This document shows, piece by piece, positions 33,240 to 41,845 of a DNA stretch of 63,041 bases. Source of the stretch: Calothrix anomala FACHB-343 (GTDB lineage: Bacteria; Cyanobacteriota; Cyanobacteriia; Cyanobacteriales; Nostocaceae); contig NZ_JACJQG010000057.1 of the NCBI RefSeq assembly GCF_014696435.1, positions 1 to 63,041 on the forward strand, given 5' to 3'. The number at the start of each line of letters is the position of its first letter. The first letter of the stretch is position 1. A program made the position numbers and the translations under genes. Under the pieces are notes generated by a model, which was not told the DNA's origin, did not search any database, and worked only from the letters and a program-made list of their open reading frames with translations.

Positions 33240-33350
33240 TAATGACGGTATAAGTATCCATATTAAAAGGCTGTAACCCTTATCCCATAAAGATTACAGC
33301 ATATAAAATTAATTCGTTTTAACGCTTGAAACCTTGATTCTACTGTTAAT
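33240..33350 (-). repeat. Flank module shared with 10107-10220
   Basis: Read on the minus strand: GGTTTCAAGCGTTAAAACGAA, TTAATTTTATA, a GCTGTAA...TTACAGC hairpin, and ATATGGATACTTATAC. The order and spacing match the segment next to copy A. The hairpin stem is ~14 bp with a GGG loop if G-U pairs are allowed. Confidence 0.6.
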
Positions 33351-33526
33351 AAATTAGGCACTCTACTCCCATACTCTAACGAGTCTTCGCTTGCATCTCA
33401 GACGCAAGACTGAGCGAGACAGAGATGGACGGCTGATTGAGCCGCCTTTCAATTCACAGTATTTACACTGTTATCATTAGCACAATATGTAAGTTATTAA
33501 AGAACTACTACTCTTTAACAACTTCT

Positions 33527-33703
33527 ATGAGTTCTCAACAAGGTAATGTACCTCCTGGAATGTATATAGCTCTTATTATTGTTATGTGGATAGGAGGTAT
33601 AGTTATTATGGATTATATTCCAGAGAGTAATATTGCTATGAGAAGGGCTATTGGAGGTATACTACTTGGAATGACAGCAGTTCTAGCTAAAGGAGCAAGT
33701 TAG
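33527..33703 (+). CDS. Two-span small membrane protein, 58 aa, holin-like
   Basis: The only clear plus-strand gene in the prophage. Two hydrophobic stretches (MYIALIIVMWIGGIVIM and RRAIGGILLGMTAVLA) flank a short polar loop, a plan shared by small holins and other phage membrane proteins. The ATG at 33527 is preferred to an upstream in-frame start (33437) because the extra 30 residues are unlike a signal or coding sequence. No enzyme gene for lysis is adjacent. Confidence 0.5.
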   Translation: MSSQQGNVPPGMYIALIIVMWIGGIVIMDYIPESNIAMRRAIGGILLGMTAVLAKGAS

Positions 33704-33795
33704 TCATATTCCAAAGCCTTAATTACTCCTCCCTCTAGATAACAGTCTTCTACTACTATCCTACCTACAGTATTACTACAAGTCCCTTCTGTCAT
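33700..33795 (-). CDS. Possible tiny protein, 31 aa
   Basis: A short frame (MTEGTCSNTVGRIVVEDCYL, then EGGVIKALEYD) between the membrane-protein gene and the 184-aa gene, overlapping the former's stop codon. The composition looks like a real beta-strand peptide, but length and lack of a ribosome site make this uncertain. Confidence 0.25.
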   Translation of the reverse strand: MTEGTCSNTVGRIVVEDCYLEGGVIKALEYD

Positions 33796-33819
33796 CTTAT
33801 AAAACACATATCTAAACTC

Positions 33820-34374
33820 TTATATCTCATTTGTATTGGGAGATTTATTGTTCTCTTCCTCAAGCTGTTTCTGTTTCTGAAGATATTTAGCCGTCTCTTC
33901 TATTATCCTATACATAATAGATTGCTGTATTTCTCGATATCTGTCAAAATGTAGCTGCTGACAGTATAACCATATCAATCTATCCCATATTTCTTTCTTC
34001 TTCTGAGGATTACCCTCATCTTTCAGACGAAGGATATTAACATATTCGATCTCCATATCAGATAGTTCATCAATTATATTTAGGTCGCTTAACTGCCAGT
34101 CATTTAGTGCGTAGAAGTCATTCTCTAACTTACCTTGACTTATCGTAAAGTCCTTGAGAACGTAAGCTTCAGTGGCCAATATATAAGTTGCATCATGCAT
34201 TTTTACTAGGGAATTGCTAGTCCTTATAATAATTGCACTACTCCTAGAGAAGATATTCTCCAATTTTCTGAGCCAGGTTTTTACTTTAATTTTCTTACCC
34301 TGTTTCATATGTTTCAGAAGGGGGATAAGGTAATCCTCTTCTAGGAGTGCATCATTAATGTCAATAAAATTCAT
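33820..34374 (-). CDS. Hypothetical phage protein, 184 aa
   Basis: A mostly helical, charged protein with a C-terminal coiled coil (AKYLQKQKQLEEENN). It lies between the integrase and the small membrane-protein gene, a site where excisionase, immunity or exclusion genes are common. No motif supports any of these. The ATG at 34374 has no clear ribosome site. Confidence 0.5.
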   Translation of the reverse strand: MNFIDINDALLEEDYLIPLLKHMKQGKKIKVKTWLRKLENIFSRSSAIIIRTSNSLVKMHDATYILATEAYVLKDFTISQGKLENDFYALNDWQLSDLNIIDELSDMEIEYVNILRLKDEGNPQKKKEIWDRLIWLYCQQLHFDRYREIQQSIMYRIIEETAKYLQKQKQLEEENNKSPNTNEI

Positions 34375-34416
34375 ATATTATGCCAACCTTGTTTCTAAAT
34401 TGATTAACGTTAATAG

Positions 34417-35556
34417 TTAATACTCAAATAAAACTGGAACTTGGGGCTTACTAATTACAGAACCAGCATAGTTTTCATATAAAACCTGTACATCATGCCC
34501 AACTAAATGGGCAACTGTTGTAGGAGAAAGTCCACTTTCTAGGCAATGTGAAATAAAACTATGCCGCACATTGTAGAAAGACCTGTACTGAACACCCGCA
34601 ATCTTAAGACAAGTATTCCAAGCTCTTTTACCAAATAGAGAATCATTAATAGCTTTGCCTTGTGGGGAGGGAAATACTAAATCCTCTGGATTAATTTGTT
34701 GAGGTTTTATTGACTTTAATAATTCTTGAAGTTGTTGATTACAGGGAAATATCCTAGCTTTATTAGTCTTAGTTGGTTTACGTACCCCTCTAGTAAGAGT
34801 AGAACCAATCCAAATCTGAGAAAAATCGTCAGCGACATCCTGCCACCTTAAACCAGTAGCCTCAGAAACTCTGGTTCCAGTCATAAATCTGAATTTGACA
34901 AAAGCCAAATAGAATTTATAATTCCTATGCTTCTCAAATGCATTAAGAATTGCTGTGATTTCTTCCTTAGTAAAAGGTCTAGGTAAAGGTTTAGGAGGGA
35001 CTTTAATTCTATTAGGTAAATCTAACCAGGGATTATCTTTGACTAAACCTTGTTTAATTCCCCACTGCCAGCAAGCTCTAATTATGCTTAATCTTTCTTT
35101 TAGAGTTATTGGTGATAGCTTTTGGGAGAGAACTTCAGTAAACTTTTCTACATCAGTAACCTTTATGCTAGAGGTCAATTTAGTACCGAAGAAATCCCTT
35201 AAGTTCTTAAGCGCAATGTTGTATTTCTCTTTACTTCTATCATAGAGAGATTTAGATTTATATTCTCTAAACCTCTCAAACAGATCGATAATTCTAATAT
35301 CCTTGATCTCAGGGATAACTTTCTGACTAGGGGGCTTGTATTTGCTCAGGGTAGCGTCAAAGTTGCCTGAGGCTATATCTAGTTCAATCTGAGTAGCTTT
35401 CTGTTGGGCAGCTTTCCAATTGAGTTTAGTATTGGGCAAGCCAAGATAAAGGCAATAACGCTTCCCAGCATAAGACCATCTTAGTCTAAGCCTAGTCTGA
35501 TATTCCTCAACGGCTACAACTCCCTTCTGGACTTGGTTTTGAGCTTTTATTTTCAT
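34417..35556 (-). CDS. Tyrosine recombinase (phage integrase), 379 aa
   Basis: The N-terminal half contains an SAM-like core-binding domain (residues ~95-185). The catalytic half carries the first Arg in RFMTGTRVSEATGLRWQDV, the Lys region after SQIWIGSTLTRG, the Arg box as FYNVRHSFISHCL, GH in VAHLVGHD and the nucleophile Tyr in YENYAG. The first His of the usual HxxR is replaced (NVRH), a change seen in several integrases. It lies 113 bp from tRNA-Pro, so the tRNA 3' end is the likely attachment site. Confidence 0.9.
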   Translation of the reverse strand: MKIKAQNQVQKGVVAVEEYQTRLRLRWSYAGKRYCLYLGLPNTKLNWKAAQQKATQIELDIASGNFDATLSKYKPPSQKVIPEIKDIRIIDLFERFREYKSKSLYDRSKEKYNIALKNLRDFFGTKLTSSIKVTDVEKFTEVLSQKLSPITLKERLSIIRACWQWGIKQGLVKDNPWLDLPNRIKVPPKPLPRPFTKEEITAILNAFEKHRNYKFYLAFVKFRFMTGTRVSEATGLRWQDVADDFSQIWIGSTLTRGVRKPTKTNKARIFPCNQQLQELLKSIKPQQINPEDLVFPSPQGKAINDSLFGKRAWNTCLKIAGVQYRSFYNVRHSFISHCLESGLSPTTVAHLVGHDVQVLYENYAGSVISKPQVPVLFEY

Positions 35557-35594
35557 ACCAGTTTCATACCAGTTATAGTTGAAATTGGTATGGA
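35552..35594. repeat. Tandem 11-mers and an inverted copy at the integrase start
   Basis: TTCATACCAGT is repeated exactly (35552-35562 and 35563-35573), and an inverted relative AATTGGTATGG lies at 35584-35594. The integrase ATG is inside the first copy. Arm-type integrase or excisionase sites, or autoregulation of int, would explain this. Confidence 0.5.
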
Positions 35595-35621
35595 ATTTAA
35601 ACTTAAGCCTACAAATGGGAA

Positions 35622-35654
35622 AGCCTGCCGAATCCTGTAAAAGGAAGGCAGGCT
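35622..35654 (-). terminator. Terminator downstream of tRNA-Pro
   Basis: Stem AGCCTGCC (35622-35629) with GGCAGGCT (35647-35654), 17-nt loop, then TTCCC on the minus strand. It would end the tRNA transcript. The T-run is weak. Confidence 0.5.
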
Positions 35655-35668
35655 AGGGATTTTAATAA

Positions 35669-35742
35669 TCGGAGCGGCGGGATTTGAACCCACGACCTCC
35701 ACTACCCCAAAGTGGCGCGCTACCAAGCTGCGCTACGCCCCG
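35669..35742 (-). tRNA. tRNA-Pro(GGG), prophage attachment gene
   Basis: A complete cloverleaf: acceptor CGGGGCG/CGCTCCG, D arm GCGCAGCTTGGTAGCGC, anticodon stem CCACT/AGTGG with loop TTGGGGT (anticodon GGG), T arm with GGTTCAAATCC, discriminator A. CCA is not encoded. The prophage begins directly at its 3' side and integrase is adjacent. The duplicated 3' part expected at the other prophage end is outside the window. Confidence 0.95.
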
Positions 35743-35792
35743 GTCAGAATTATCATAGTAGCAAGAAGTTTGAGGATAATCAAGAGGTTTAT

Positions 35793-36158
35793 TTAAAAAA
35801 CTTTGAGCATCTCAGCTGCTTGCAACAAACCAGGGACGGCAGAGTTATCCCATTGACCTTCTGCACAGCGTCCTGTATTCAGGATAAAGCGCAGACTGTA
35901 GCTGTGGGCATAGCCTTCTACCTCCATCCATAATAAATCGCTTTCGGCCTCGCAAGCAATTTTTTCTTCATCCATCAATTCGGTTGCTATTTGTTTGATG
36001 GTGTCGGCTAGCTGTGCCAATAAGCGGCAAAAGTCGTTCAACTCGGCTTCGGTTAATTCAACTGCCCAATCATCTGTACCCAATAAACCTTTAAACTCAG
36101 GTGCATGAGGGTTCCAACCAATACGCCAACCAGGGCCGCTTTTAACTAAACGTTCCAT
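35793..36158 (-). CDS. DUF1818 family protein, 121 aa
   Basis: A small acidic cyanobacterial protein whose length and sequence fit DUF1818: LVKSGPGWRIGWNPHAPEFK at the start, then LLGTDDWAVELTEAELNDFC, and a C-terminal RFILNTGRCAEGQWDNSAVP. The function is unknown; the family is found almost only in cyanobacteria. It is the first host gene past the tRNA and starts at 36158. Confidence 0.8.
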   Translation of the reverse strand: MERLVKSGPGWRIGWNPHAPEFKGLLGTDDWAVELTEAELNDFCRLLAQLADTIKQIATELMDEEKIACEAESDLLWMEVEGYAHSYSLRFILNTGRCAEGQWDNSAVPGLLQAAEMLKVF

Positions 36159-36201
36159 ATATTAATTATGGTTGGGGTGTTGCTGAATAACTTGAAGTGA
36201 A

Positions 36202-37461
36202 CTACCTACACTGACCTGAAGGTACAGTGTAGGCTTCCTGCCCAACAGAAAGCGTAGTAGTAGATTTCTTGCGTCCTCCCTTACTGCGACTTACATCTGG
36301 GCGACAGGCTTTATCCCCCGTTCCAGAGGTCAAGATTCGTAGTCCCTCATCTCTGAGATTAATAGCTGCATTCACATCTCTGTCATGTTTTGTATGGCAG
36401 TTTTTGCAAGTCCAGAATCTTACATCTAGCGGTAAACTACCAACTTGATTCAAACACACATGACAGGTTTTTGAACTAGGGAAAAATCTATCAACTTCCT
36501 GATAAATCTTCCCTGACATTTCTGCCTTGTATTTCAGCATTGTGCAAAACATTCCCCACCCTACGCTCTGGATGGATTTAGCCAAACAATGATTTTGCAT
36601 CATACCCTTAACATTAAGATTTTCTACAACAATAACTTGGTTCTCGTTAACTATCCTACGCGATAGCTTGTGCAGAAAATCTTCACGACAATTAGTGATT
36701 TTTCTATGGACTCTAGCAACTTTTATTCTAGATTTAATTCGATTCTGAGAACCTTCTTGGTGCAGTTGTTCATGGGGGAAACCCCCAAGACCACACTGCA
36801 CCGCTTTTTGCTTTCTAGATAATTGCTGTTGCTTAAGTTTTAAATTCTTCTCATGCTTGTTTAATATTCTAGGATTATCAAATTTTGAGCCATCGCTAGT
36901 AATAGCGAAGTGAGTTAATCCCAAATCAATACCTACTGCTTTACCTTCTGTACTTGATAATTGTTTATCTTTACCATCGTCAACAAGAATTGCTGCAAAG
37001 TATTGATTAGAGCAGTTTTTGGATATGGTGACAGTTTTAACTTTACCCTCAATGGATCTGTGAATTATTGCTGATACTTCACCTATTTTAGGTAGACTTA
37101 AACAATTATCAGCAACTTTCACATTTTGAGGATATTGAATCGACTGTTTACCATGCTTGGATTTGAATCTAGGGTATTTAGCTCGTCTTTCAAAAAAGTT
37201 GTTAAATGCTACTCCTAGATTTAAGCAGACTTGCTGCAAACACTGCGAATAAGTCGATGTTAACCATTCATACTCTTTCTTCAACTGCGGGATTATCTTT
37301 TTTACTGCGTATCCAGACAAACCCTTACCAGTTTCTTTGTATGTTTGGTTCATCAAGTTCAGACAATAATTCCACAGCCAACGACAACTGCCAAAAGCTT
37401 GTGCTAGAGACTGCTGTTGCTGGACATCTGGATATAATCTGACTTTGACGACTCTTAACAT
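36202..37461 (-). CDS. tnpB: TnpB, IS200/IS605-family RNA-guided nuclease, 419 aa
   Basis: RuvC-like catalytic residues are intact: D179 in VGIDLGLTH, E280 in VVENLN, D362 in DRDVNAAINL. A zinc ribbon CHVC...CKNC lies before the last Asp. The N-terminal OrfB domain has MLRVVKVRLYPDVQQQQSLA. The start at 37461 is preferred to 37500 because it opens on this conserved motif. About 17 residues (AVQCGLGGFPHEQLHQE) are inserted after RKQK, encoded by a palindromic repeat. No TnpA gene is present, so the element is a lone tnpB. Its 3' end overlaps the right-end hairpin. Confidence 0.85.
   Translation of the reverse strand: MLRVVKVRLYPDVQQQQSLAQAFGSCRWLWNYCLNLMNQTYKETGKGLSGYAVKKIIPQLKKEYEWLTSTYSQCLQQVCLNLGVAFNNFFERRAKYPRFKSKHGKQSIQYPQNVKVADNCLSLPKIGEVSAIIHRSIEGKVKTVTISKNCSNQYFAAILVDDGKDKQLSSTEGKAVGIDLGLTHFAITSDGSKFDNPRILNKHEKNLKLKQQQLSRKQKAVQCGLGGFPHEQLHQEGSQNRIKSRIKVARVHRKITNCREDFLHKLSRRIVNENQVIVVENLNVKGMMQNHCLAKSIQSVGWGMFCTMLKYKAEMSGKIYQEVDRFFPSSKTCHVCLNQVGSLPLDVRFWTCKNCHTKHDRDVNAAINLRDEGLRILTSGTGDKACRPDVSRSKGGRKKSTTTLSVGQEAYTVPSGQCR
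36205..36233 (-). mobile_element. Right-end hairpin of the tnpB element
   Basis: CCTACACTG (36205-36213) pairs with CAGTGTAGG (36225-36233). The position at the tnpB 3' end is where IS605-type right ends and the guide RNA scaffold lie. The exact element end cannot be set without comparing empty sites. Confidence 0.6.
36759..36802 (-). repeat. Palindromic repeat inserted in tnpB
   Basis: Outer arms GGTGCAGT and ACTGCACC (one with a mismatch) enclose GGGGG/CCCCC around AAA. On the coding strand it adds about 51 nt in frame. Such palindromes are scattered through Nostoc-type genomes. Confidence 0.7.
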
Positions 37462-37675
37462 ATTAGAGTAAACAACGTTTGCTATAAGAGAATATAACAT
37501 AAAAATTTCTCGTTTCCTCCATGTCCAACTCCGGGTTTCCCCTGCGGGAAAATTTGGTCAAAGGACTGTCGTCAACTCGCCTGCCATTCATGAGGACACT
37601 TGCGTGGGCGGGTTTCCCGACTTGAGCAAAGTGTCCGTCCCATGCTGCCCTATCGGGTCAGACGTGGGGCTTCTG

Positions 37676-38194
37676 TCAGTTCAAGCTAAAGATGTTAGTT
37701 AAGACTTGCGCTAGAGCATTTCGCTGGCTGCGGGTAAGCTTGGCAATCGCAGCGCGATCGCCTTCTATGGGATTTTCTCGTAATGTATCATGTCCTGGAT
37801 AGGTAATATCATACATAGTTTCATTGGCATTCAGGTAATCAGCCAATGTCAGCTTCCAGTCTAAGCGATAAGCTGGGGAACGCTCTTTGACATAAACGTG
37901 ATATCTAATTAAGCGACCAGCTAAGGTATTATTTTCGGCAACTTTACCAGTTTCTCTGCTAATATACTGATTTTCTTTCGGGAAATTTGGCAACTGTTGA
38001 TACACTTGCTGCCATACTTCACCAGGGCTGATCCTTTGAGCTAATGCAGGTTGGACAGTGAGAAAAGCTGTATATTTTGATTTATCTATCCCCAAACCTA
38101 AAATAACTCCAGCCCCTACGAGGAAAAGTATTGCTAACTGGAGAGTTTTCACTATAAAGTTCGACTGCAAAACGGGAGAAAATTTTTTATTCAT
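37676..38194 (-). CDS. Conserved cyanobacterial protein with N-terminal membrane segment, 172 aa
   Basis: The chosen start MNKKFSPVLQ at 38194 leaves one N-terminal hydrophobic stretch (TLQLAILFLVGAGVILGLGI) followed by a mostly soluble domain with PAYRLDWKLTLADYLN and DTLRENPIEGDRAAIAKLTR. It looks like a secreted or membrane-anchored thylakoid/periplasmic protein. No function is recognised. The gap to tnpB contains a repeat of the GGGTTTCCCGACTTGAGC type. Confidence 0.6.
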   Translation of the reverse strand: MNKKFSPVLQSNFIVKTLQLAILFLVGAGVILGLGIDKSKYTAFLTVQPALAQRISPGEVWQQVYQQLPNFPKENQYISRETGKVAENNTLAGRLIRYHVYVKERSPAYRLDWKLTLADYLNANETMYDITYPGHDTLRENPIEGDRAAIAKLTRSQRNALAQVLTNIFSLN

Positions 38195-38274
38195 AAGCAA
38201 ATATTCTGAGTTAAAAGTGCAACAAGAATACATACAGTACTCATAAATCAACACTTTCAACCCAGGACTATATT

Positions 38275-38511
38275 TTATACTTCGCCAATAATTTCTGGCT
38301 GAGTCAGTTCATCAGACATTTCGATAATTGCCCTGAGTACAGGTTTCATCATTGCATCTTCTGCACTTTCAAAGTCTTCATAACGGCGACGTTTGGCACG
38401 GTTTGCCACTTGAACTGTAATGCGGTAGCGATTTGAGGCTGCACTAATCAGATCCTCAGCACGGTGCATAATCTGAGACTGAGTTGTCTCGAACTTAGAA
38501 CGCTTTAGCAT
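38275..38511 (-). CDS. rpoZ: RNA polymerase omega subunit, 78 aa
   Basis: The cyanobacterial omega sequence is recognised along its full length: [20 protein letters not shown], then [20 protein letters not shown], then [20 protein letters not shown]. It helps fold and keep the beta-prime subunit in the core enzyme. Size is usual. The gene lies 80 bp upstream of the membrane-anchored protein gene on the same strand and may share its transcript. Confidence 0.95.
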   Translation of the reverse strand: MLKRSKFETTQSQIMHRAEDLISAASNRYRITVQVANRAKRRRYEDFESAEDAMMKPVLRAIIEMSDELTQPEIIGEV

Positions 38512-38748
38512 AGTCAGTGGTTCTTATGGTGATCGGGAGGATGAAGCTTTAATTATGAAGTATGAAACACAACATTTTCATGCTTAATCTTTGATTCTTC
38601 ATCCGTTCTGTGTTATTCCCCAGTTTAGCAGCACTAACAAATCTACTGCTGTGTTATCGCTCCTAACCTTTCTCTTGATAGAGGTTGAGAAACTTTTGTC
38701 CTTTTATAAGTAGGTTGTAACAGCAAGTTAATAAAGTAACCTAAGCGC

Positions 38749-39186
38749 ATGGCTGATCTAGTGGAAACTGCGATTCAGGCAGGAAATTTTAATACCTTGG
38801 TGCAGGTTGTGGAAGCTGTGGGACTAACGGAAGTTCTTAAGCGTCCAGGCTCTTTGACAATTTTTGCACCTACTGACGATGCTTTTGCTCAGTTGCCAGC
38901 AGGAACTTTAGATAAGCTACTGCAAGATATTCCCAAATTGAAGAAAATTGTGGCATATCACGTAGCCTCTGGGGATGTTCGGTCTGATGATTTGGTGCAA
39001 ATTAATGAAGCAGAAACTCTTGAGGGGTCAATTTTAGCCATTGAATCTACTCATGGTGCAGTGAAGATTAATGATGCTAATGTCCTGCAAACTGATATTT
39101 TGGCTGATAATGGTGTGATTCATGTGATTGATGCAGTGTTAATACCTGCATTGATTGCTGGGGGAACGAGTTCGTCTGTAGCGTGA
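38749..39186 (+). CDS. Fasciclin (FAS1) domain protein, 145 aa
   Basis: A single FAS1 domain: FNTLVQVVEAVGLTEVLKRP, then GSLTIFAPTDDAFAQLPAGT (H1 box), then LKKIVAYHVASGDVRS and NGVIHVIDAVLIPA (H2 box). FAS1 proteins mediate adhesion or matrix binding. There is no signal peptide or membrane anchor, as in many cyanobacterial single-FAS1 proteins. The gene converges with gnd across a terminator. Confidence 0.9.
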   Translation: MADLVETAIQAGNFNTLVQVVEAVGLTEVLKRPGSLTIFAPTDDAFAQLPAGTLDKLLQDIPKLKKIVAYHVASGDVRSDDLVQINEAETLEGSILAIESTHGAVKINDANVLQTDILADNGVIHVIDAVLIPALIAGGTSSSVA

Positions 39187-39202
39187 TTTGTTGCTGATGA
39201 AC

Positions 39203-39232
39203 AAAAAAGTGGCTCTGAAAATCAGAACCACT
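39203..39232 (-). terminator. Terminator of gnd
   Basis: AGTGGCTCTGA (39208-39218) pairs with TCAGAACCACT (39222-39232) with one mismatch. A run of T follows on the minus strand, so it ends gnd and may also slow the opposing fasciclin transcript. Confidence 0.75.
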
Positions 39233-39280
39233 AGCTAAATAAGTATTTAACCTGGCTACCCCATTACAAGATGAAGTTGA

Positions 39281-40711
39281 TTATTTCTTAGCTTCAGTAA
39301 TGGGAACCCATTCAGTGTGGAAGCTTCCAGGCTTATCGGTACGCAGGTAGGTGTGTGCGCCGAAGTAGTCGCGTTGTGCTTGAGTCAGGTTTTGAGGCAA
39401 GCGCGCGCTGCGGTAGCTGTCAAAGTAATCTAAAGATGCGCTAAATGCTGGTACTGGAATTCCCAGTTTGGCAGCTGTGATAATTACTTCCCGCCAAGCT
39501 GCTTGTCTGTCAAGAATTGTTTGCTTAAATTCTGGAGCTAAAAGCAAGTTGGGCAATGCTGGATTTTCGTTAAAAGCCTTCTTAATCTTATTCAAGAAGC
39601 CAGCGCGAATAATACAGCCACCTTTCCAAATCCGCGCCATTTCGCTCAAATTTAAACCCCAATTATATGTTTTTGAGGCTGTGGATAACAATGCCATCCC
39701 TTGAGCGTAAGAACAGATTTTTGAGCAATACAGAGCATCACGCACTTTGTTAACAAAGTCTTTAACTTGGCCATCATACTTACCGCTAGGCCCTGTCAAA
39801 ACTTTTGATGCGGCTACCCGTTCATCTTTAATGGAAGAGATGATTCGCGCATTCACTGCGGCGGTAATTGTGGGGATGGAAACACCCAATTCTAATGCAG
39901 TTTGTACAGTCCAACGTCCAGTACCCTTTTGACCGGCTGCATCCACAATCAAATCTACGAGCGGTAAATTTGTTTCTGGGTCGATGTAGGGGAAAATATT
40001 CTTCGTAATCTCAATCAAAAATGAATCGAGTTCATCAGTGGTGTTCCATTGAGCGAAGACTTCGTGTAGCTGATTGTGATCGAGTCCACCGGCATTTTTC
40101 AGCAAATCGTAGGCTTCAGCAATTAGCTGCATATCACCATACTCAATGCCGTTGTGAACCATTTTTACGTAGTGACCAGAACCACCGGGGCCAATATATG
40201 TTACACAAGGGCCATCATCGACTTGCGCCGCAATTTTGTTAAAAATTGGTGACAAATACTCGTAAGAGCTTTTTGTCCCACCAGGCATGAGTGAAGGGCC
40301 ATTGAGTGCGCCTTCTTCACCACCACTCACGCCCATCCCAATGTAGCGCAGTCCAGTGGGTTCTAGTTCCTGGGTGCGGCGTTCTGTGTCTTCAAACCAA
40401 GAGTTGCCACCGTCAATAATGATATCGCCTTCGTCCAGCAAGGGTCTTAGTTGAGCAATCACCGCATCAACTGGCTTACCAGCTTGCACCATCACTAATA
40501 TTTTGCGGGGACGTTCTAGTGCAGCTACGAACTCTTCCAAGGTGAAGGCGGCTTTGACGTTCCGTCCTGGCGCACGTTGAGCCATGAAGGCGTCGGTTTT
40601 TTCTCTGGAGCGATTATAAACTGCAATTGGGAAGCCATTACGCTCGACGTTCAGAGCGATATTCTCGCCCATAACGGCTAAACCAATCACACCAAAGCTT
40701 TGTAGGGTCAT
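39281..40711 (-). CDS. gnd: 6-phosphogluconate dehydrogenase, decarboxylating, 476 aa
   Basis: Oxidises 6-phosphogluconate to ribulose 5-phosphate with NADP and CO2 release in the oxidative pentose-phosphate pathway, important for dark respiration and heterocyst reductant. Seen: nucleotide-binding GLAVMGENIALNVERNG, the NADP-favouring NRSREKTD, substrate signature GGNSWFEDTERR and YIGMGVSGGEEGALNGPSLM, HNGIEYGDMQ with the catalytic region, and the C-terminal GAHTYLRTDKPGSFH. The length is usual. Its upstream 313-bp gap contains short repeats and the start of the Ycf66 gene on the other strand. Confidence 0.97.
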   Translation of the reverse strand: MTLQSFGVIGLAVMGENIALNVERNGFPIAVYNRSREKTDAFMAQRAPGRNVKAAFTLEEFVAALERPRKILVMVQAGKPVDAVIAQLRPLLDEGDIIIDGGNSWFEDTERRTQELEPTGLRYIGMGVSGGEEGALNGPSLMPGGTKSSYEYLSPIFNKIAAQVDDGPCVTYIGPGGSGHYVKMVHNGIEYGDMQLIAEAYDLLKNAGGLDHNQLHEVFAQWNTTDELDSFLIEITKNIFPYIDPETNLPLVDLIVDAAGQKGTGRWTVQTALELGVSIPTITAAVNARIISSIKDERVAASKVLTGPSGKYDGQVKDFVNKVRDALYCSKICSYAQGMALLSTASKTYNWGLNLSEMARIWKGGCIIRAGFLNKIKKAFNENPALPNLLLAPEFKQTILDRQAAWREVIITAAKLGIPVPAFSASLDYFDSYRSARLPQNLTQAQRDYFGAHTYLRTDKPGSFHTEWVPITEAKK

Positions 40712-41024
40712 AAACTATGTTTGGCTAACTCTTGCAGATCCTTTTATCTTTAGGGTAGTCCGATATTTTCGCTTCTCTCCTAAAGAAGACATTAAGAAAG
40801 AATTTATTTTGGCGGCAGAAATACACAGCTAACATAGATATTTAGTTTTAATTTGTATCTAAATCAACAATTAACTTGTAAAATTTGCAAAATTAAAATA
40901 TCCAATTCCAGGGGCTAGGAGCTAGACATTAGGGACTAGGGACTTGAGTATTTTCTGACCTTGAACCCTTAACCTCTAACTCTTAATCCCTAGTCAAAAT
41001 GACACATTCAGGAGTTACCAAATA
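40712..41024. other. Gene-free region between divergent gnd and Ycf66 genes
   Basis: It contains the promoters of both divergent genes but no clear consensus. Around 40905-40998 there is a loose repeat of GGGACTAGGG / CCCTAGTC-type words with opposite orientation at the ends. I see no coding frame. Confidence 0.5.
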
Positions 41025-41819
41025 ATGCTGGCATATGTCCTAGCTTTAGCGGTGGGCCTTGGGAGCTTAACCATTTACTTAGCAGCTTTCTTTTTTCCAG
41101 AAATCCATCGCAAGAATGATTTTATTTGGAGTGGTGTAGGGCTGTTTTACGCACTGATATTATGGGTTTTTGCACAGCGTATTAATGGTGGCCTTTTGCT
41201 GGGTCATGTAGCTAGTGTTGCACTTTTGGGTTGGTTTGGTGGGCAAACTCTCTCTTTACGTCGCCAAGTCACGCCAAAGCTACAACAAACACCAGTACCC
41301 AGTTCAGATGCGGTAAAAACTTCAATTCAGCAACAGGTGACTAAGTTGTCTTTAACAGATAGATTAGGTCAGTTGCAAAAGGGTGTTAGTAACACCTTGA
41401 CGGGAGTGAAAGATAAATTTCAAAAGACTCCGAAAAAAGCACCGCCAAAACCAACTACTACAAAAACATCTACTGCTAGCACAGTTTTACCGACTGTAGA
41501 GATTATTGATAACACTACTGCTGTCACAGCAACGCCAGTAGAAGATGTAGCTACTACTACCGAGCCGGAAACTACCATAGCAGAAACGCCAACTGATGAG
41601 GTAGTTACTACTACAGAAGCAGCAGCGACAACTGAAACTTTACCAGAAGTGATTCCGCCAAATCCCCCATCGCCGGAATTAGTGGAAGCGGCACAAGCAA
41701 ATTCTGAAACTGAGAACAAAGAACCAATTCCTGTGGAAGAAATTGCACCGGATGCGGTACTTGCTCCCCCAGCAGAAGCACCGCCAGAACAATTACCACC
41801 CAATAATCCAGCTAGTTAA
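41025..41819 (+). CDS. ycf66: Ycf66 family protein, 264 aa
   Basis: The first ~85 residues hold the Ycf66 domain with two or three membrane spans (MLAYVLALAVGLGSLTIYLA, then IWSGVGLFYALILWVFAQRI, then LLGHVASVALLGWFGGQTLS). The remaining 180 residues are a low-complexity Thr/Ala/Pro/Glu tail, presumably disordered. The family is found in cyanobacteria and plastids and is of unknown function. The tail is variable in this family. Confidence 0.85.
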   Translation: MLAYVLALAVGLGSLTIYLAAFFFPEIHRKNDFIWSGVGLFYALILWVFAQRINGGLLLGHVASVALLGWFGGQTLSLRRQVTPKLQQTPVPSSDAVKTSIQQQVTKLSLTDRLGQLQKGVSNTLTGVKDKFQKTPKKAPPKPTTTKTSTASTVLPTVEIIDNTTAVTATPVEDVATTTEPETTIAETPTDEVVTTTEAAATTETLPEVIPPNPPSPELVEAAQANSETENKEPIPVEEIAPDAVLAPPAEAPPEQLPPNNPAS

Positions 41820-41845
41820 GTTGAGTGAAGCCCAGCATTTACAGA

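Noticed and set aside
1-35668. A second copy of the tRNA-Pro 3' end as left attachment site
   Set aside because: I did not find the tRNA 3' sequence elsewhere in the prophage part; it is probably outside the window.
36100-36202. A guide RNA for the TnpB protein
   Set aside because: One is expected at the gene's 3' end, but I could not set its boundaries or guide segment without comparison to other copies.
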